A stretch of 15,868 bases of DNA from Clostridia bacterium (GTDB lineage Bacteria > Bacillota > Clostridia > Peptostreptococcales > Anaerovoracaceae): assembly GCA_024403005.1 (NCBI GenBank), contig JAKSSQ010000014.1:1-15868 (forward strand). The letters are read 5' to 3'. This document shows, in pieces, positions 1 to 7,006 of the stretch. Under the pieces are notes generated by a model. The model saw only the letters and a list, made by a program, of their open reading frames with translations, ran no database searches and was not told where the DNA came from. The translations under genes were made by a program, and so were the position numbers. How positions within the stretch are numbered: the stretch's first letter is position 1; each line of letters begins with the position of its first letter.

Positions 1-210
1 GTAAAGAATGCGTAGCTTTACAAAGAAGGCGCTTCTGCCAACCCGGATCTTAAGGTTATCTGCGCAGAAAAGCTGGAAGAGCTTGAACCCATCATCTCCG
101 CCCAGCTCAGAAGCGGCGACGCAGTGCTTATAAAGGGCAGCAATGCGACAGGCGTTGCAGGCCTTGCAGAAAGACTCAGAGAAATGCTTTCCGGAAAGGA
201 AGAAGAATAA
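1..210 (+). CDS. murF: 3' end of murF (UDP-MurNAc-tripeptide--D-Ala-D-Ala ligase), partial, with an in-frame TAG at its left edge
   Basis: Only the C-terminal part of the Mur ligase is in the window. The frame open from 16 to the TAA at 208-210 reads L-Y-K-E-G-A, then a helix rich in Glu and Leu, then G-D-A-V-L-I-K-G-S-N near residue 50 of the fragment. That last stretch matches the G-D-x-V-L-x-K-G-S strand close to the end of MurF proteins, followed by the usual short C-terminal helix. MurF adds D-Ala-D-Ala to the cytoplasmic UDP-MurNAc-tripeptide. The position directly before mraY, with no gap, is the standard dcw order and supports the call. In the same frame codon 5 (13-15) is TAG, so the reading frame is broken at the window edge; see findings. 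The identification rests on context plus a short motif, since the ATP-binding part lies outside. Confidence 0.72.
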
Positions 211-1149
211 ATGATACCAGTTAAATTTATAGTAATCTGCTGGGTTGCAGCGTTCCTCGTGAGCCTTGCAATTACAAAGTTCGAAATCCCCGTGCTCATA
301 AGAGTAAAGACCGGCCAGAACATAAGAGAAGACGGCCCCCAGGCCCACCTTGCAAAGGCCGGAACACCCAGCATGGGCGGATTTTCCATCATTATCGCAT
401 CCGTTCTGGTAGCTCTCTTAACTTTAAGAAGCCCGGACATGTACGTAATCTGCGCGTCCATCATAGCTTTCGGCTTCGTAGGTTTCTGCGACGACTACCT
501 TAAAATCGTTAAGCACAACAACCTGGGCCTCCGCGCATGGCAGAAGATGGCAATGCTCTTCGTATTTTCCATCGCTCTGGCGGTTTACGGTTACATGAGA
601 GGCGCTCTCGTAACGATTCCTTTCGTTAAAATCCCCGTACATTTCGGAATTTTATACATTCCGTTCGCGATTTTCGTAATTCTGGCCATGACAAACGCTG
701 TAAACCTTACAGACGGTCTGGACGGCCTTTCCAGCAGCGTAACCTGCCTGGTAGCCCTTACAATGGGCCTTATTTCCGGCGGTTCCTCTGCAATATTCGG
801 CTGCTGCCTCTCCGGCGCATGCATCGGCTACTTCATGTTCAACAAGTATCCAGCAAAGCTCTTCATGGGCGACACCGGTTCCCTGGCCATGGGCGGCGCA
901 CTCGCAGCAATGGCTATCTGCAGCGATTCCATGCTTGCGCTTCCCATCGCAGGCGGTATCTACGTAGCAGAAACCCTGTCTGTAATCATTCAGGTTTTCG
1001 TATTCAAGACCCAGAACGGAAGAAGATTCTTCCGCATGGCTCCTCTTCACCACCACTACGAAATGGGCGGCTGGAAGGAAACAAAGGTCGTTGCAGTATT
1101 CTTTGCCGTAACAGCAGTTCTCTGCGCACTTGCACTGGCTGTCTGCTAA
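211..1149 (+). CDS. mraY: MraY, phospho-MurNAc-pentapeptide translocase
   Basis: Integral membrane enzyme that transfers phospho-MurNAc-pentapeptide from UDP to undecaprenyl phosphate, making lipid I on the inner face of the membrane. The 312-residue protein has about ten hydrophobic segments and all the family signatures: G-P-x-x-H-x-x-K-x-G-T-P-x-M-G-G (42-57), the D-D-Y-L-K aspartates (94-98), N-A-V-N-L-T-D-G-L-D-G-L (162-173), N-x-x-P-A-K-L-F-M-G-D-T-G-S (211-224) and the histidine loop M-A-P-L-H-H-H-Y-E (277-285 region). Length is near the usual 310-360. The ATG follows the murF stop with no spacer, and the purine-rich GGAAAGGAAGAAG inside the end of murF (about 194-206) serves as ribosome binding site, so translation is probably coupled. 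All catalytic residues I can check are present. Confidence 0.97.
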   Translation: MIPVKFIVICWVAAFLVSLAITKFEIPVLIRVKTGQNIREDGPQAHLAKAGTPSMGGFSIIIASVLVALLTLRSPDMYVICASIIAFGFVGFCDDYLKIVKHNNLGLRAWQKMAMLFVFSIALAVYGYMRGALVTIPFVKIPVHFGILYIPFAIFVILAMTNAVNLTDGLDGLSSSVTCLVALTMGLISGGSSAIFGCCLSGACIGYFMFNKYPAKLFMGDTGSLAMGGALAAMAICSDSMLALPIAGGIYVAETLSVIIQVFVFKTQNGRRFFRMAPLHHHYEMGGWKETKVVAVFFAVTAVLCALALAVC

Positions 1150-1178
1150 AAGGGCAGTTTAAAATCTGAGGTATTCAA

Positions 1179-2537
1179 ATGGATAAGAAGAAAATTCTTG
1201 CTGTAGGTCTTGGCAAATCCGGCTTTGCAATCGCAGGCCTCTTTGCAGGCGAAGCAGACGTAACTGCCTGGGATTCCAAGCCCGAAGAAAAGTTTAATAA
1301 AGAAGAGCTGGACGCTTTAAGAGCAAAGGGCGTTGAATTCGCTTTCGGCGAAGGTTTTGACCCAACTGGCTACGACAAAGTCGTAATGTCTCCCGGCGTT
1401 CCTCCAACTATAGATCTGGTAAAGAAGGCTCAGGCTGCAGGCATTGAAATTTCAGGCGAACTGGAAGAAGCCTATACTCACTGCAAGGGCACATTCATTG
1501 CGATCACCGGAACAAACGGAAAGACCACGACGACAGCCCTTACAGGCGAAATCTTTAAGGCTGCAGGCCTTAAGACTGAAGTTGTCGGAAACATCGGCAT
1601 TCCTTCCAGTGTAAAGGCTAAGAGCGCGGACGAAGACACTTACATGGTTACGGAAGTTTCCAGTTTCCAGCTGGAGACCATTAAGGAATTCAAGCCCCGC
1701 GTATCCGCAATTCTGAACATTACTCCGGACCACCTTAACCGCCATGGAACTTTCGAAGAATACGCACGCGTCAAGGGTCTGGTATTCGCAAACCAGGACG
1801 AAAACGACTACTTCGTTTACAATGCAGACGAACCGGAAACAGTTAAGATTGCAGCAACCTGCACCAAGGCTGTAAAGGTTCCTTTCTCCAGAAAGTTCAG
1901 ACCCCAGGCGCCCTGCGCTTTCGTTGAAAACGGCAAGCTGTGCATAGACAATGGCATTGCGGTCACAGAAATTATAAATACAGAAGACATTTACATTCCC
2001 GGCGCACACAACCTGGAAAACGCGCTGGCCGCTGCAGCAATCTGCTACTTTGCAGGCATCGACAGCGCAGTAATTTCAAGGCTTTTAAGAGATTTTAAGG
2101 GCGTAGAACACCGCATTGAATTCGTTAAGGAAGTAAAGGGCGTTCGCTACGTTAACGACTCCAAGGGCACAAATCCGGACGCTTCCATCAAGGCTATCGA
2201 AGCTACAAAGACTCCGATCCACCTTATCGCAGGCGGCTACGAAAAGAATTCCGACTTTACTGAATTCATCAATTGCTTTGGCGGAAAAGTCAAGACTCTG
2301 CTGCTTTTAGGCGCAACAGCCGAGAGATTTAAGAAAACAGCACTTGACTGCGGCTTCCCCGAAGATAAAATCTATATGTGCGAAAGCATGAAGCAGGTTA
2401 TCGAAACAGCTTACGGCATGGCAGAGCCCGGCGACACAGTACTTCTTTCTCCGGCATCTGCAAGCTGGGGCATGTACAATAATTTTGAAGAGAGAGGAGA
2501 AGATTTCAAACAGCTCGTTGGAAATCTTCCTGAATAG
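1179..2537 (+). CDS. murD: MurD, UDP-MurNAc-L-Ala--D-Glu ligase
   Basis: Cytoplasmic ATP-dependent ligase that adds D-glutamate to UDP-MurNAc-L-Ala. The 452-residue protein shows the three-domain Mur ligase layout: an N-terminal UDP-binding Rossmann-like domain (V-G-L-G-K-S-G, 9-15), the ATP P-loop G-T-N-G-K-T-T-T (111-118) in the central domain with N-I-T-P-D-H-L-N-R-H-G and the carbamylated-lysine region R-V-K-G, H-N-L-E-N-A, and the C-terminal domain with E-H-R-I-E, N-D-S-K-G-T-N-P-D-A and the final S-P-A-S-A-S-W-G-M-Y loop. The last loop usually reads S-P-A-C-A-S-x-D, so Cys is Ser and Asp is Gly here. Start ATG has GAGG seven bases upstream, 29 bases after mraY. It ends in TAG, which shows that TAG is a normal stop in this organism. 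Confidence 0.97.
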   Translation: MDKKKILAVGLGKSGFAIAGLFAGEADVTAWDSKPEEKFNKEELDALRAKGVEFAFGEGFDPTGYDKVVMSPGVPPTIDLVKKAQAAGIEISGELEEAYTHCKGTFIAITGTNGKTTTTALTGEIFKAAGLKTEVVGNIGIPSSVKAKSADEDTYMVTEVSSFQLETIKEFKPRVSAILNITPDHLNRHGTFEEYARVKGLVFANQDENDYFVYNADEPETVKIAATCTKAVKVPFSRKFRPQAPCAFVENGKLCIDNGIAVTEIINTEDIYIPGAHNLENALAAAAICYFAGIDSAVISRLLRDFKGVEHRIEFVKEVKGVRYVNDSKGTNPDASIKAIEATKTPIHLIAGGYEKNSDFTEFINCFGGKVKTLLLLGATAERFKKTALDCGFPEDKIYMCESMKQVIETAYGMAEPGDTVLLSPASASWGMYNNFEERGEDFKQLVGNLPE

Positions 2538-2539
2538 AA

Positions 2540-3658
2540 TTGGCTAAAAGACTAAGAGTAAAACGAGGAAGAATCAGTGACGGCGACTTCATGATGGTAG
2601 CGCTTGTATTTGCGTTAACATTGTTTGGTCTTGTTATGGTATTCTCGGCCAGCTACTACAATTCGCTGAGCAAATACGGCAACGCCTTCCACTATCTTAT
2701 CCAGGACGGCGTATGGTTTGTGCTGGGCTGGGCATCTTTCTGGTTCTTCGGAATAATCTGGGACTACCACAACTTTAAGCACGTTTATAAGATTATAGTC
2801 GTGGTAGGTCTTGTAATGCTCGCGCTTATCTTTACGCCTCTGGGTCTTACGATCAACAACGCAAAGCGCTGGCTCGACTTCTACTTCTTTACGGTAATGC
2901 CGGGAGAGGTTATTAAGTTCTGCCTTATTATCGGTCTTGCAAGCTTCCTGGACGAAGATCCTTCCAGAATTTTAAGGTGGAAGGACGGACTCATTCCCAT
3001 GGGTGCAGTAATCGCCGCTTCCGTTTTTCTTATTCTGGCGCAGCCCAACATGTCCACAGCAGGTATCGTTGCGCTCATGTGCATAGGTATCCTGTTTGTT
3101 GCAGGACTTCGTATTATCTGGCTTTTACTCGCAGGCGGCGCCGGTTTGGCGCTGTTCGTAGGCGTAATTCTGAGCCCGAAAGGTGCTTACATGCTCCAGC
3201 GCGTACAGACCTTCTTCGACCCCTTTAAAGACGCTTTAGGCTCCGGCTACCAGGTTGTACAGGGCCTCCTCGCCCTGGGCTCCGGCGGAGTTTTCGGCGT
3301 AGGCCTTGGCAAGAGCGTGCAGAAGGCTCTATACCTGCCTGAACCTATGAACGACTTCATTATCGCCATTATCGGCGAAGAAATAGGCTTTGTAGGCCTC
3401 GTAGCCATGTTTGCAGCATTCCTTGTACTCATCTGGCGCTGCTGCAGAATAGCTATCAACGCATCGGATTACTACGGCATGCTGCTGGCATCCGGCGTTT
3501 CCATAATTCTTGCCCTTCAGGTACTCCTGAACATCGCCGTTGTAACGGCATCCTTCTTCCCCACAGGCGTATTCCTGCCCTTTATCTCTCTGGGCGGCAG
3601 CGCTACAGTAATCTTTATGGGACTCATGGGCATTGTGTTCAACGTTTCCAGAAACTAA
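2540..3658 (+). CDS. ftsW: FtsW/SpoVE, SEDS-family peptidoglycan glycosyltransferase of the divisome
   Basis: Multi-pass membrane protein (372 residues, about ten hydrophobic segments, first at about 18-38 after a basic cytoplasmic tail) of the SEDS family, which polymerises lipid II together with a class B penicillin-binding protein. Seen motifs are V-F-S-A-S (34-38), A-K-R-W (108-111), A-Q-P-N-M-S-T-A (167-174), the long outer loop with L-P-E-x-x-N-D-F-I-I-A-I-I-G-E-E (266-281) that carries the conserved Asp272, and the C-terminal P-T-G-V-F-L-P-F-I-S-L-G-G-S (341-354). The usual Q-P-S-E motif is M-P-G-E (120-123). The start is TTG at 2540, two bases after murD, without a clear Shine-Dalgarno; coupling to murD is likely. 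The alternative ATGs at 2591 and 2594 would remove the basic tail. SpoVE is the sporulation paralogue; position between murD and murG fits FtsW or SpoVE, and the two cannot be separated here. Confidence 0.93.
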   Translation: MAKRLRVKRGRISDGDFMMVALVFALTLFGLVMVFSASYYNSLSKYGNAFHYLIQDGVWFVLGWASFWFFGIIWDYHNFKHVYKIIVVVGLVMLALIFTPLGLTINNAKRWLDFYFFTVMPGEVIKFCLIIGLASFLDEDPSRILRWKDGLIPMGAVIAASVFLILAQPNMSTAGIVALMCIGILFVAGLRIIWLLLAGGAGLALFVGVILSPKGAYMLQRVQTFFDPFKDALGSGYQVVQGLLALGSGGVFGVGLGKSVQKALYLPEPMNDFIIAIIGEEIGFVGLVAMFAAFLVLIWRCCRIAINASDYYGMLLASGVSIILALQVLLNIAVVTASFFPTGVFLPFISLGGSATVIFMGLMGIVFNVSRN

Positions 3659-3671
3659 GGAGAAACATTAC

Positions 3672-4772
3672 ATGAAAGTTATCTTAAGCTGCGCCGGTAC
3701 AGGCGGGCATATTTACCCTGCAATAGCTATCGCAGATAAAATTATGAAGGAAGACCCGTCTTCCGAAATTCTCTTTATCGGAACCAAGAAGGGCATGGAG
3801 AACAGACTCGTGCCCGAAGCAGGCTACGAAATCAGGGGCATAGATGCCAGCGGCTTTAACCGAAAGCAGCTCCACAAGAACGTAAAGACCCTTGCGGACA
3901 TGATTAAGGGCGGCGCTGCAGTAAGAAAAATTTTAAAGGACTTTAAGCCCGACGCAGTCATCGGAACCGGCGGATATGTAACCGGTACCGTTCTTTCCAA
4001 CGCATCCAAGGCCGGCATTCCCTGCTTTATCCACGAACAGAACGTTATTCCCGGCATGGCCAACAAGATGCTGGAAAAGTACTCCGAAAAGGTGTTTATT
4101 TCCTTCGAAGAGAGCAGAAAGTACTTTAAGAAGGCAGATGCACTGGTTTATTCCGGAAACCCCATCAGAAGCGCATTTTTAGACGCTGACAAGTCCAATG
4201 CAAAGGCTGAAATCGGTCTGGCAGAGGACGATTTTATGATTCTCGCAACAGGCGGAAGCCTCGGTGCGGAAAAGCTGAATTACGGCGTAATGGAGCTTAT
4301 AAGCAGCCTGCAGGCCAAGGGAAGCAAGGCCAAGGTAGTATTCGTAACAGGCAAGATGTACTACGAAGAAATCAAGGGCAAGCTGGAGGAATCCGGCTGC
4401 GGCATTGACCGCGTAATCCTTAAGGACTATGCGAGCAACATGCCTGTTTTAATGGCTGCAGCAGATCTTATTATAAGCAGGGCAGGGGCCATTGCGCTCA
4501 GCGAGATTACCGTTAGCGGCAAACCCTGCGTGCTGATTCCTTCACCCAACGTAACCAATAACCACCAGTACTGGAACGCAAAAGCCCTGGCAGACTGCGG
4601 TGCAGCTCTGCTCATTGAAGAAAAAGATTTAAAGGATTCTTTCGCTCCCTTTACCGATGCGGTGGCTCAGTTAATCGAAAATAAGGGTGCTCTTGCAGAA
4701 ATGGCCGAAAAGTCCACGCAGGCCGGCAAGACAGACGCAGTTGACATTATCTATAAAAACCTTAAAATATAA
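3672..4772 (+). CDS. murG: MurG, UDP-GlcNAc:lipid I N-acetylglucosaminyltransferase
   Basis: Membrane-associated GT-B glycosyltransferase that adds GlcNAc to lipid I, producing lipid II. The 366-residue protein starts with the glycine-rich loop G-T-G-G-H-I-Y-P-A (7-15), has the second loop G-T-G-G-Y-V-T-G (about residues 99-106), the third G-G-S-L-G-A before the C-terminal Rossmann domain, and the UDP-GlcNAc-binding segment S-R-A-G-A-I-A-L-S-E followed by I-P-S-P-N-V-T-N-N-H-Q. Length is typical for the family. I chose the ATG at 3672 because AAGGAGA (3657-3663) lies eight bases upstream and the protein then begins M-K-V-I-L-S as in other MurG proteins; the same frame is open back to an ATG at 3633 inside ftsW, but that start lacks family support. 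The Shine-Dalgarno overlaps the ftsW stop. Confidence 0.97.
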   Translation: MKVILSCAGTGGHIYPAIAIADKIMKEDPSSEILFIGTKKGMENRLVPEAGYEIRGIDASGFNRKQLHKNVKTLADMIKGGAAVRKILKDFKPDAVIGTGGYVTGTVLSNASKAGIPCFIHEQNVIPGMANKMLEKYSEKVFISFEESRKYFKKADALVYSGNPIRSAFLDADKSNAKAEIGLAEDDFMILATGGSLGAEKLNYGVMELISSLQAKGSKAKVVFVTGKMYYEEIKGKLEESGCGIDRVILKDYASNMPVLMAAADLIISRAGAIALSEITVSGKPCVLIPSPNVTNNHQYWNAKALADCGAALLIEEKDLKDSFAPFTDAVAQLIENKGALAEMAEKSTQAGKTDAVDIIYKNLKI

Positions 4773-4776
4773 GGAT

Positions 4777-5610
4777 ATGAACGAGTATTCTGAATTTGAG
4801 GTACAAGAGAATACAGAGGCCCCCTACATCGAAGAGGACCAGCTGGCAAACGAAGCGGCGGAAATCCCTGCGGCTCCGGTAAAGAAAAAGAAGAAGAGGA
4901 GAAAGAAACATTACTTTCTCCGTCTTTGCGTGTTTATCGGTCTTTGCGTCGCAGCAGTACTGTTCCTTCGCTCCGATTTCTTTACGTTAAGAGATTTCGA
5001 CGTGACCGGCAATCAGTACTACACTCCTGCCCAGATTGTAGAAAAGAGCGGCCTTACAACCGGCGGCAATCTTCTGTTCGACGTGAGCAAGAGACCTGCA
5101 AAGCAGGCACTGCTGGAAGACCCGTACATCAAGACCGTGGACATTAAGCGCAGCCTTCCCGGAACTCTGCAGATCAACATCGTAGAGCGCGTGGAATATG
5201 CGGCTGTTCCCTACGGCGGTCAGTATGTGCTTATCGACAGAGAAGGCACGGTTCTCCGCGTTACAGACCAGGAACCCACTCTGCCCGTCCTCGGCGGTAT
5301 TGCCATCATCGACACCACCCCCGGTGCGGCTCTTCAGGTAGAGCAGACCTATCTGCTTACAGATACGCTGGAACTGCTGTCCATCGTGGATAAGAACGAT
5401 ATTTACTTCAAGAGAATTGATTTTTCAACGGTTGTAATCAGAGCATACATCTACGACAACATGTACTGTGAAGGTACTCCGTCCAATATTACAAACAACA
5501 TGGGAAGCCTCCAGAAGCTGCTGCAGGAACTGTACCAGCAGGGCATTACAAGAGGCGTAATTAAGGTCGGAAGCGATAATTATCTGTCCTTCAGCCCCGA
5601 TTATGAATAA
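4777..5610 (+). CDS. ftsQ: FtsQ/DivIB, bitopic divisome scaffold protein with POTRA domain
   Basis: Division protein that links FtsL and FtsB/DivIC to the septal synthase complex. The 277-residue chain has an acidic cytoplasmic tail (1-34), a strongly basic patch of lysines and arginines (36-44), a single transmembrane helix (about 46-65), a POTRA domain (about 69-139: F-x-V-T-G-N-x-x-Y-T-P-A-Q-I then R-S-L-P-G-T-L-Q-I-N-I-V-E-R) and a beta domain to the C-terminus. That is the standard FtsQ/DivIB plan. The start at 4777 follows the murG stop by four bases. An AAGGA (4771-4775) overlaps the stop but ends only one base before ATG, too close to work well, so re-initiation after murG is likely. 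No other in-frame start is nearby. It is the last gene before a strong terminator. Confidence 0.93.
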   Translation: MNEYSEFEVQENTEAPYIEEDQLANEAAEIPAAPVKKKKKRRKKHYFLRLCVFIGLCVAAVLFLRSDFFTLRDFDVTGNQYYTPAQIVEKSGLTTGGNLLFDVSKRPAKQALLEDPYIKTVDIKRSLPGTLQINIVERVEYAAVPYGGQYVLIDREGTVLRVTDQEPTLPVLGGIAIIDTTPGAALQVEQTYLLTDTLELLSIVDKNDIYFKRIDFSTVVIRAYIYDNMYCEGTPSNITNNMGSLQKLLQELYQQGITRGVIKVGSDNYLSFSPDYE

Positions 5611-5615
5611 AAATT

Positions 5616-5642
5616 ACCGGTCTTCTTTAAGGCCGGTTTTTT
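5616..5642 (+). terminator. Intrinsic terminator after ftsQ
   Basis: A C-C-G-G-rich hairpin begins six bases after the ftsQ stop. The arms ACCGGTCTT and AAGGCCGGT form nine pairs (one T-G wobble) around a CTTT loop and run into six T residues at 5637-5642. This is a textbook rho-independent terminator and marks the end of the murF-to-ftsQ unit. Confidence 0.93.
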
Positions 5643-5676
5643 AGTGCAAAATCTTTAAAGAAAAAATACAATATCT

Positions 5677-5696
5677 TGTGGAAAATGTGTGCATAA
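5677..5696 (+). promoter_or_regulatory. Two tandem DnaA-box-like 9-mers upstream of ftsZ
   Basis: TGTGGAAAA (5677-5685) and TGTGCATAA (5688-5696) each match the reverse complement of the DnaA box TTATCCACA at eight of nine positions. They lie on the same strand with start points 11 bases apart, about one helix turn, and the second overlaps the candidate -35. Binding by DnaA is an inference; AT-rich sequence makes chance matches more likely. Confidence 0.3.
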
Positions 5697-5717
5697 ACAA
5701 TAGAAATATGCTAATAT
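5688..5717 (+). promoter_or_regulatory. Candidate ftsZ promoter (extended -10)
   Basis: The 114 bases between the ftsQ terminator and ftsZ are markedly richer in A and T than the flanking genes. TGCTAATAT (5709-5717) resembles an extended -10 element (TGn followed by four of six TATAAT positions). TGTGCA (5688-5693), 18 bases upstream, matches three of six -35 positions. A start near 5724 would give a leader of about 33 bases. A promoter must lie here because the preceding gene is terminated, but the exact boxes are a guess. Confidence 0.4.
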
Positions 5718-5743
5718 TATTGAGTATAGATATCACAGTTTGT

Positions 5744-5750
5744 AAGGAGG
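5744..5750 (+). promoter_or_regulatory. Strong ribosome binding site of ftsZ
   Basis: AAGGAGG lies six bases before the ATG at 5757. It is a near-perfect match to the anti-Shine-Dalgarno and the strongest in the window. It fixes the ftsZ start and suggests high expression, as expected for FtsZ. Confidence 0.9.
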
Positions 5751-5756
5751 CCATAT

Positions 5757-6869
5757 ATGTCCCCAATGTTACAGTTTGAACAGCCCCAGGAAAAGGCTGC
5801 AAATATTAAAGTTATTGGTATTGGCGGCGCAGGATGCAACGCTGTTAACCGTATGATAGACTCCGAACTCAAGGGAGTAAATTTTATCGCAGTAAATACA
5901 GATCATCAGGTTCTCAATAATTCCAAGGCAGAAACAAAGATTCAGATCGGTGAAAAGCTCACAAGAGGTCTGGGTGCCGGCGGAAATCCTCAGGTAGGAC
6001 AGAAGTCTGCAGAAGAAAGCCTTGAAACTATTCAGCAGGTTATCGCAGGAAGCGACATGATCTTCATTACAGCAGGTATGGGCGGCGGCACAGGTACAGG
6101 CGCAGCTCCCATCATCGCAAAGGCTGCCAAGGAAGCAGGCGCTTTAACAGTAGGCGTAGTTACAAAGCCCTTTACCTTCGAAGGAAGAAAGCGCAGAGAA
6201 CACGCAGAACTGGGCGTTACATACCTGAAGTCCTTCGTAGACTCCCTCGTAGTAGTTCCCAACGACAGACTGCTGCAGATTTCCGAAAAGAACACAACCA
6301 TGATGGAAGCTTTCAAGCTTGCAGACGACGTTCTCAAGAACGGTGTTCAGGGTATCTCCAGCCTCATCTCCGATGAAGGTCTCATCAACCTCGACTTCGC
6401 AGACGTTAAGACCATCATGAGCAACAGAGGCATCGCTCACATGGGTATCGGCCGTGCAAGCGGAGAAAAGAGAGTCGAAGAAGCTATCAAGATGGCTGTA
6501 GACAGCCCGCTTCTCGAAACAAGCATCAAGGGTGCAAAGGCAGTACTGCTCAACATCATGGGCGGCTACGACCTGGGTATGCTGGAAGTTTCCGGCGCAT
6601 CCGATGCAATTGCAAAGGAAGTTGCAGAAGACGCAATGATTATCTTCGGTACATCCGTTAAGGAAGACATGCACGACGAAATCCAGGTTACAGTTATCGC
6701 AACCGGATTCGAAGAAGGCGAAGTTCTCGGCAAAGGCCTGGGCGAAGAACCCAAGGCTGAACCCGCTGCAGCTGATCCCGTACAGGCAGAAGCTCCCGCA
6801 GACAAGCCCGCTCCCGAAATCGAAGATTTCCCCATTCCCTCATTCCTGAATAAGTTTACTAAGCAGTAA
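5757..6869 (+). CDS. ftsZ: FtsZ, tubulin-like cell division GTPase
   Basis: Forms the cytoplasmic Z-ring that directs septal wall synthesis. The 370-residue protein has the G-I-G-G-A-G-C-N-A nucleotide loop (21-29), the tubulin signature G-G-G-T-G-T-G (109-115), R-x-x-x-x and F-x-G-R-K-R segments of the GTPase domain, and the T7 loop N-L-D-F-A-D-V (211-217) with the two catalytic aspartates. A short Ala, Pro and Glu linker (about 325-354) leads to a conserved tail ending D-F-P-I-P-S-F-L-N-K-F, equivalent to the D-I-P-x-F-L-R peptide that binds FtsA, SepF, ZapA or EzrA partners. The linker is short by family standards. There is no ftsA beside it, which is common in Clostridia. It stands alone between two terminators, so it should be transcribed independently. 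Codon choice is strongly biased, consistent with high expression. Confidence 0.98.
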   Translation: MSPMLQFEQPQEKAANIKVIGIGGAGCNAVNRMIDSELKGVNFIAVNTDHQVLNNSKAETKIQIGEKLTRGLGAGGNPQVGQKSAEESLETIQQVIAGSDMIFITAGMGGGTGTGAAPIIAKAAKEAGALTVGVVTKPFTFEGRKRREHAELGVTYLKSFVDSLVVVPNDRLLQISEKNTTMMEAFKLADDVLKNGVQGISSLISDEGLINLDFADVKTIMSNRGIAHMGIGRASGEKRVEEAIKMAVDSPLLETSIKGAKAVLLNIMGGYDLGMLEVSGASDAIAKEVAEDAMIIFGTSVKEDMHDEIQVTVIATGFEEGEVLGKGLGEEPKAEPAAADPVQAEAPADKPAPEIEDFPIPSFLNKFTKQ

Positions 6870-6883
6870 ATTGAATACCGGCA

Positions 6884-6915
6884 GACGGCTGGTCTATCGG
6901 CCAGCCGTCTTTTTT
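6884..6915 (+). terminator. Intrinsic terminator after ftsZ
   Basis: GACGGCTGG (6884-6892) pairs perfectly with CCAGCCGTC (6901-6909) over nine bases, with an eight-base loop and six T residues at 6910-6915. This is a clear rho-independent terminator 15 bases after the ftsZ stop. Confidence 0.95.
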
Positions 6916-6925
6916 ACAGAACAGA

Positions 6926-6945
6926 ACCATCGGCATGCCGGTGGT
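6926..6945 (+). repeat. Imperfect palindrome upstream of the methyltransferase gene
   Basis: ACCATCGGC and GCCGGTGGT form a near-perfect inverted repeat (one T-G wobble) around the centre GGCATGCC. No T-run follows, so it is not a terminator. It lies in the 91-base gap between the ftsZ terminator and the next gene, where a promoter for the downstream unit is expected. It could be an operator or an RNA hairpin; nothing shows which. Confidence 0.5.
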
Positions 6946-7006
6946 TATGCTTGCGAATAGGGGTAATTGCAGAAAAGGCAGTTCCCGGCATTTTAAGCGG
7001 TTTTTT

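Noticed and set aside
13..15. Pyrrolysine or recoded TAG in murF
   Set aside because: TAG ends murD and pheS normally in this window, and MurF is not a known TAG-read-through protein; an edge error or small deletion is simpler.
3633..3671. Earlier start for murG inside ftsW
   Set aside because: The ATG at 3672 has AAGGAGA at good spacing and gives the standard M-K-V-I-L-S start.
4687..4776. Earlier start for ftsQ inside murG
   Set aside because: It would overlap murG by about 85 bases and add basic residues not seen in the family; ATG 4777 fits the normal N-terminus and the gene spacing.
6935..7006. Earlier start for the methyltransferase at 6935 or 6947
   Set aside because: The extra 24 residues lie in the palindrome and leader, lack any family resemblance, and have no better ribosome binding site.
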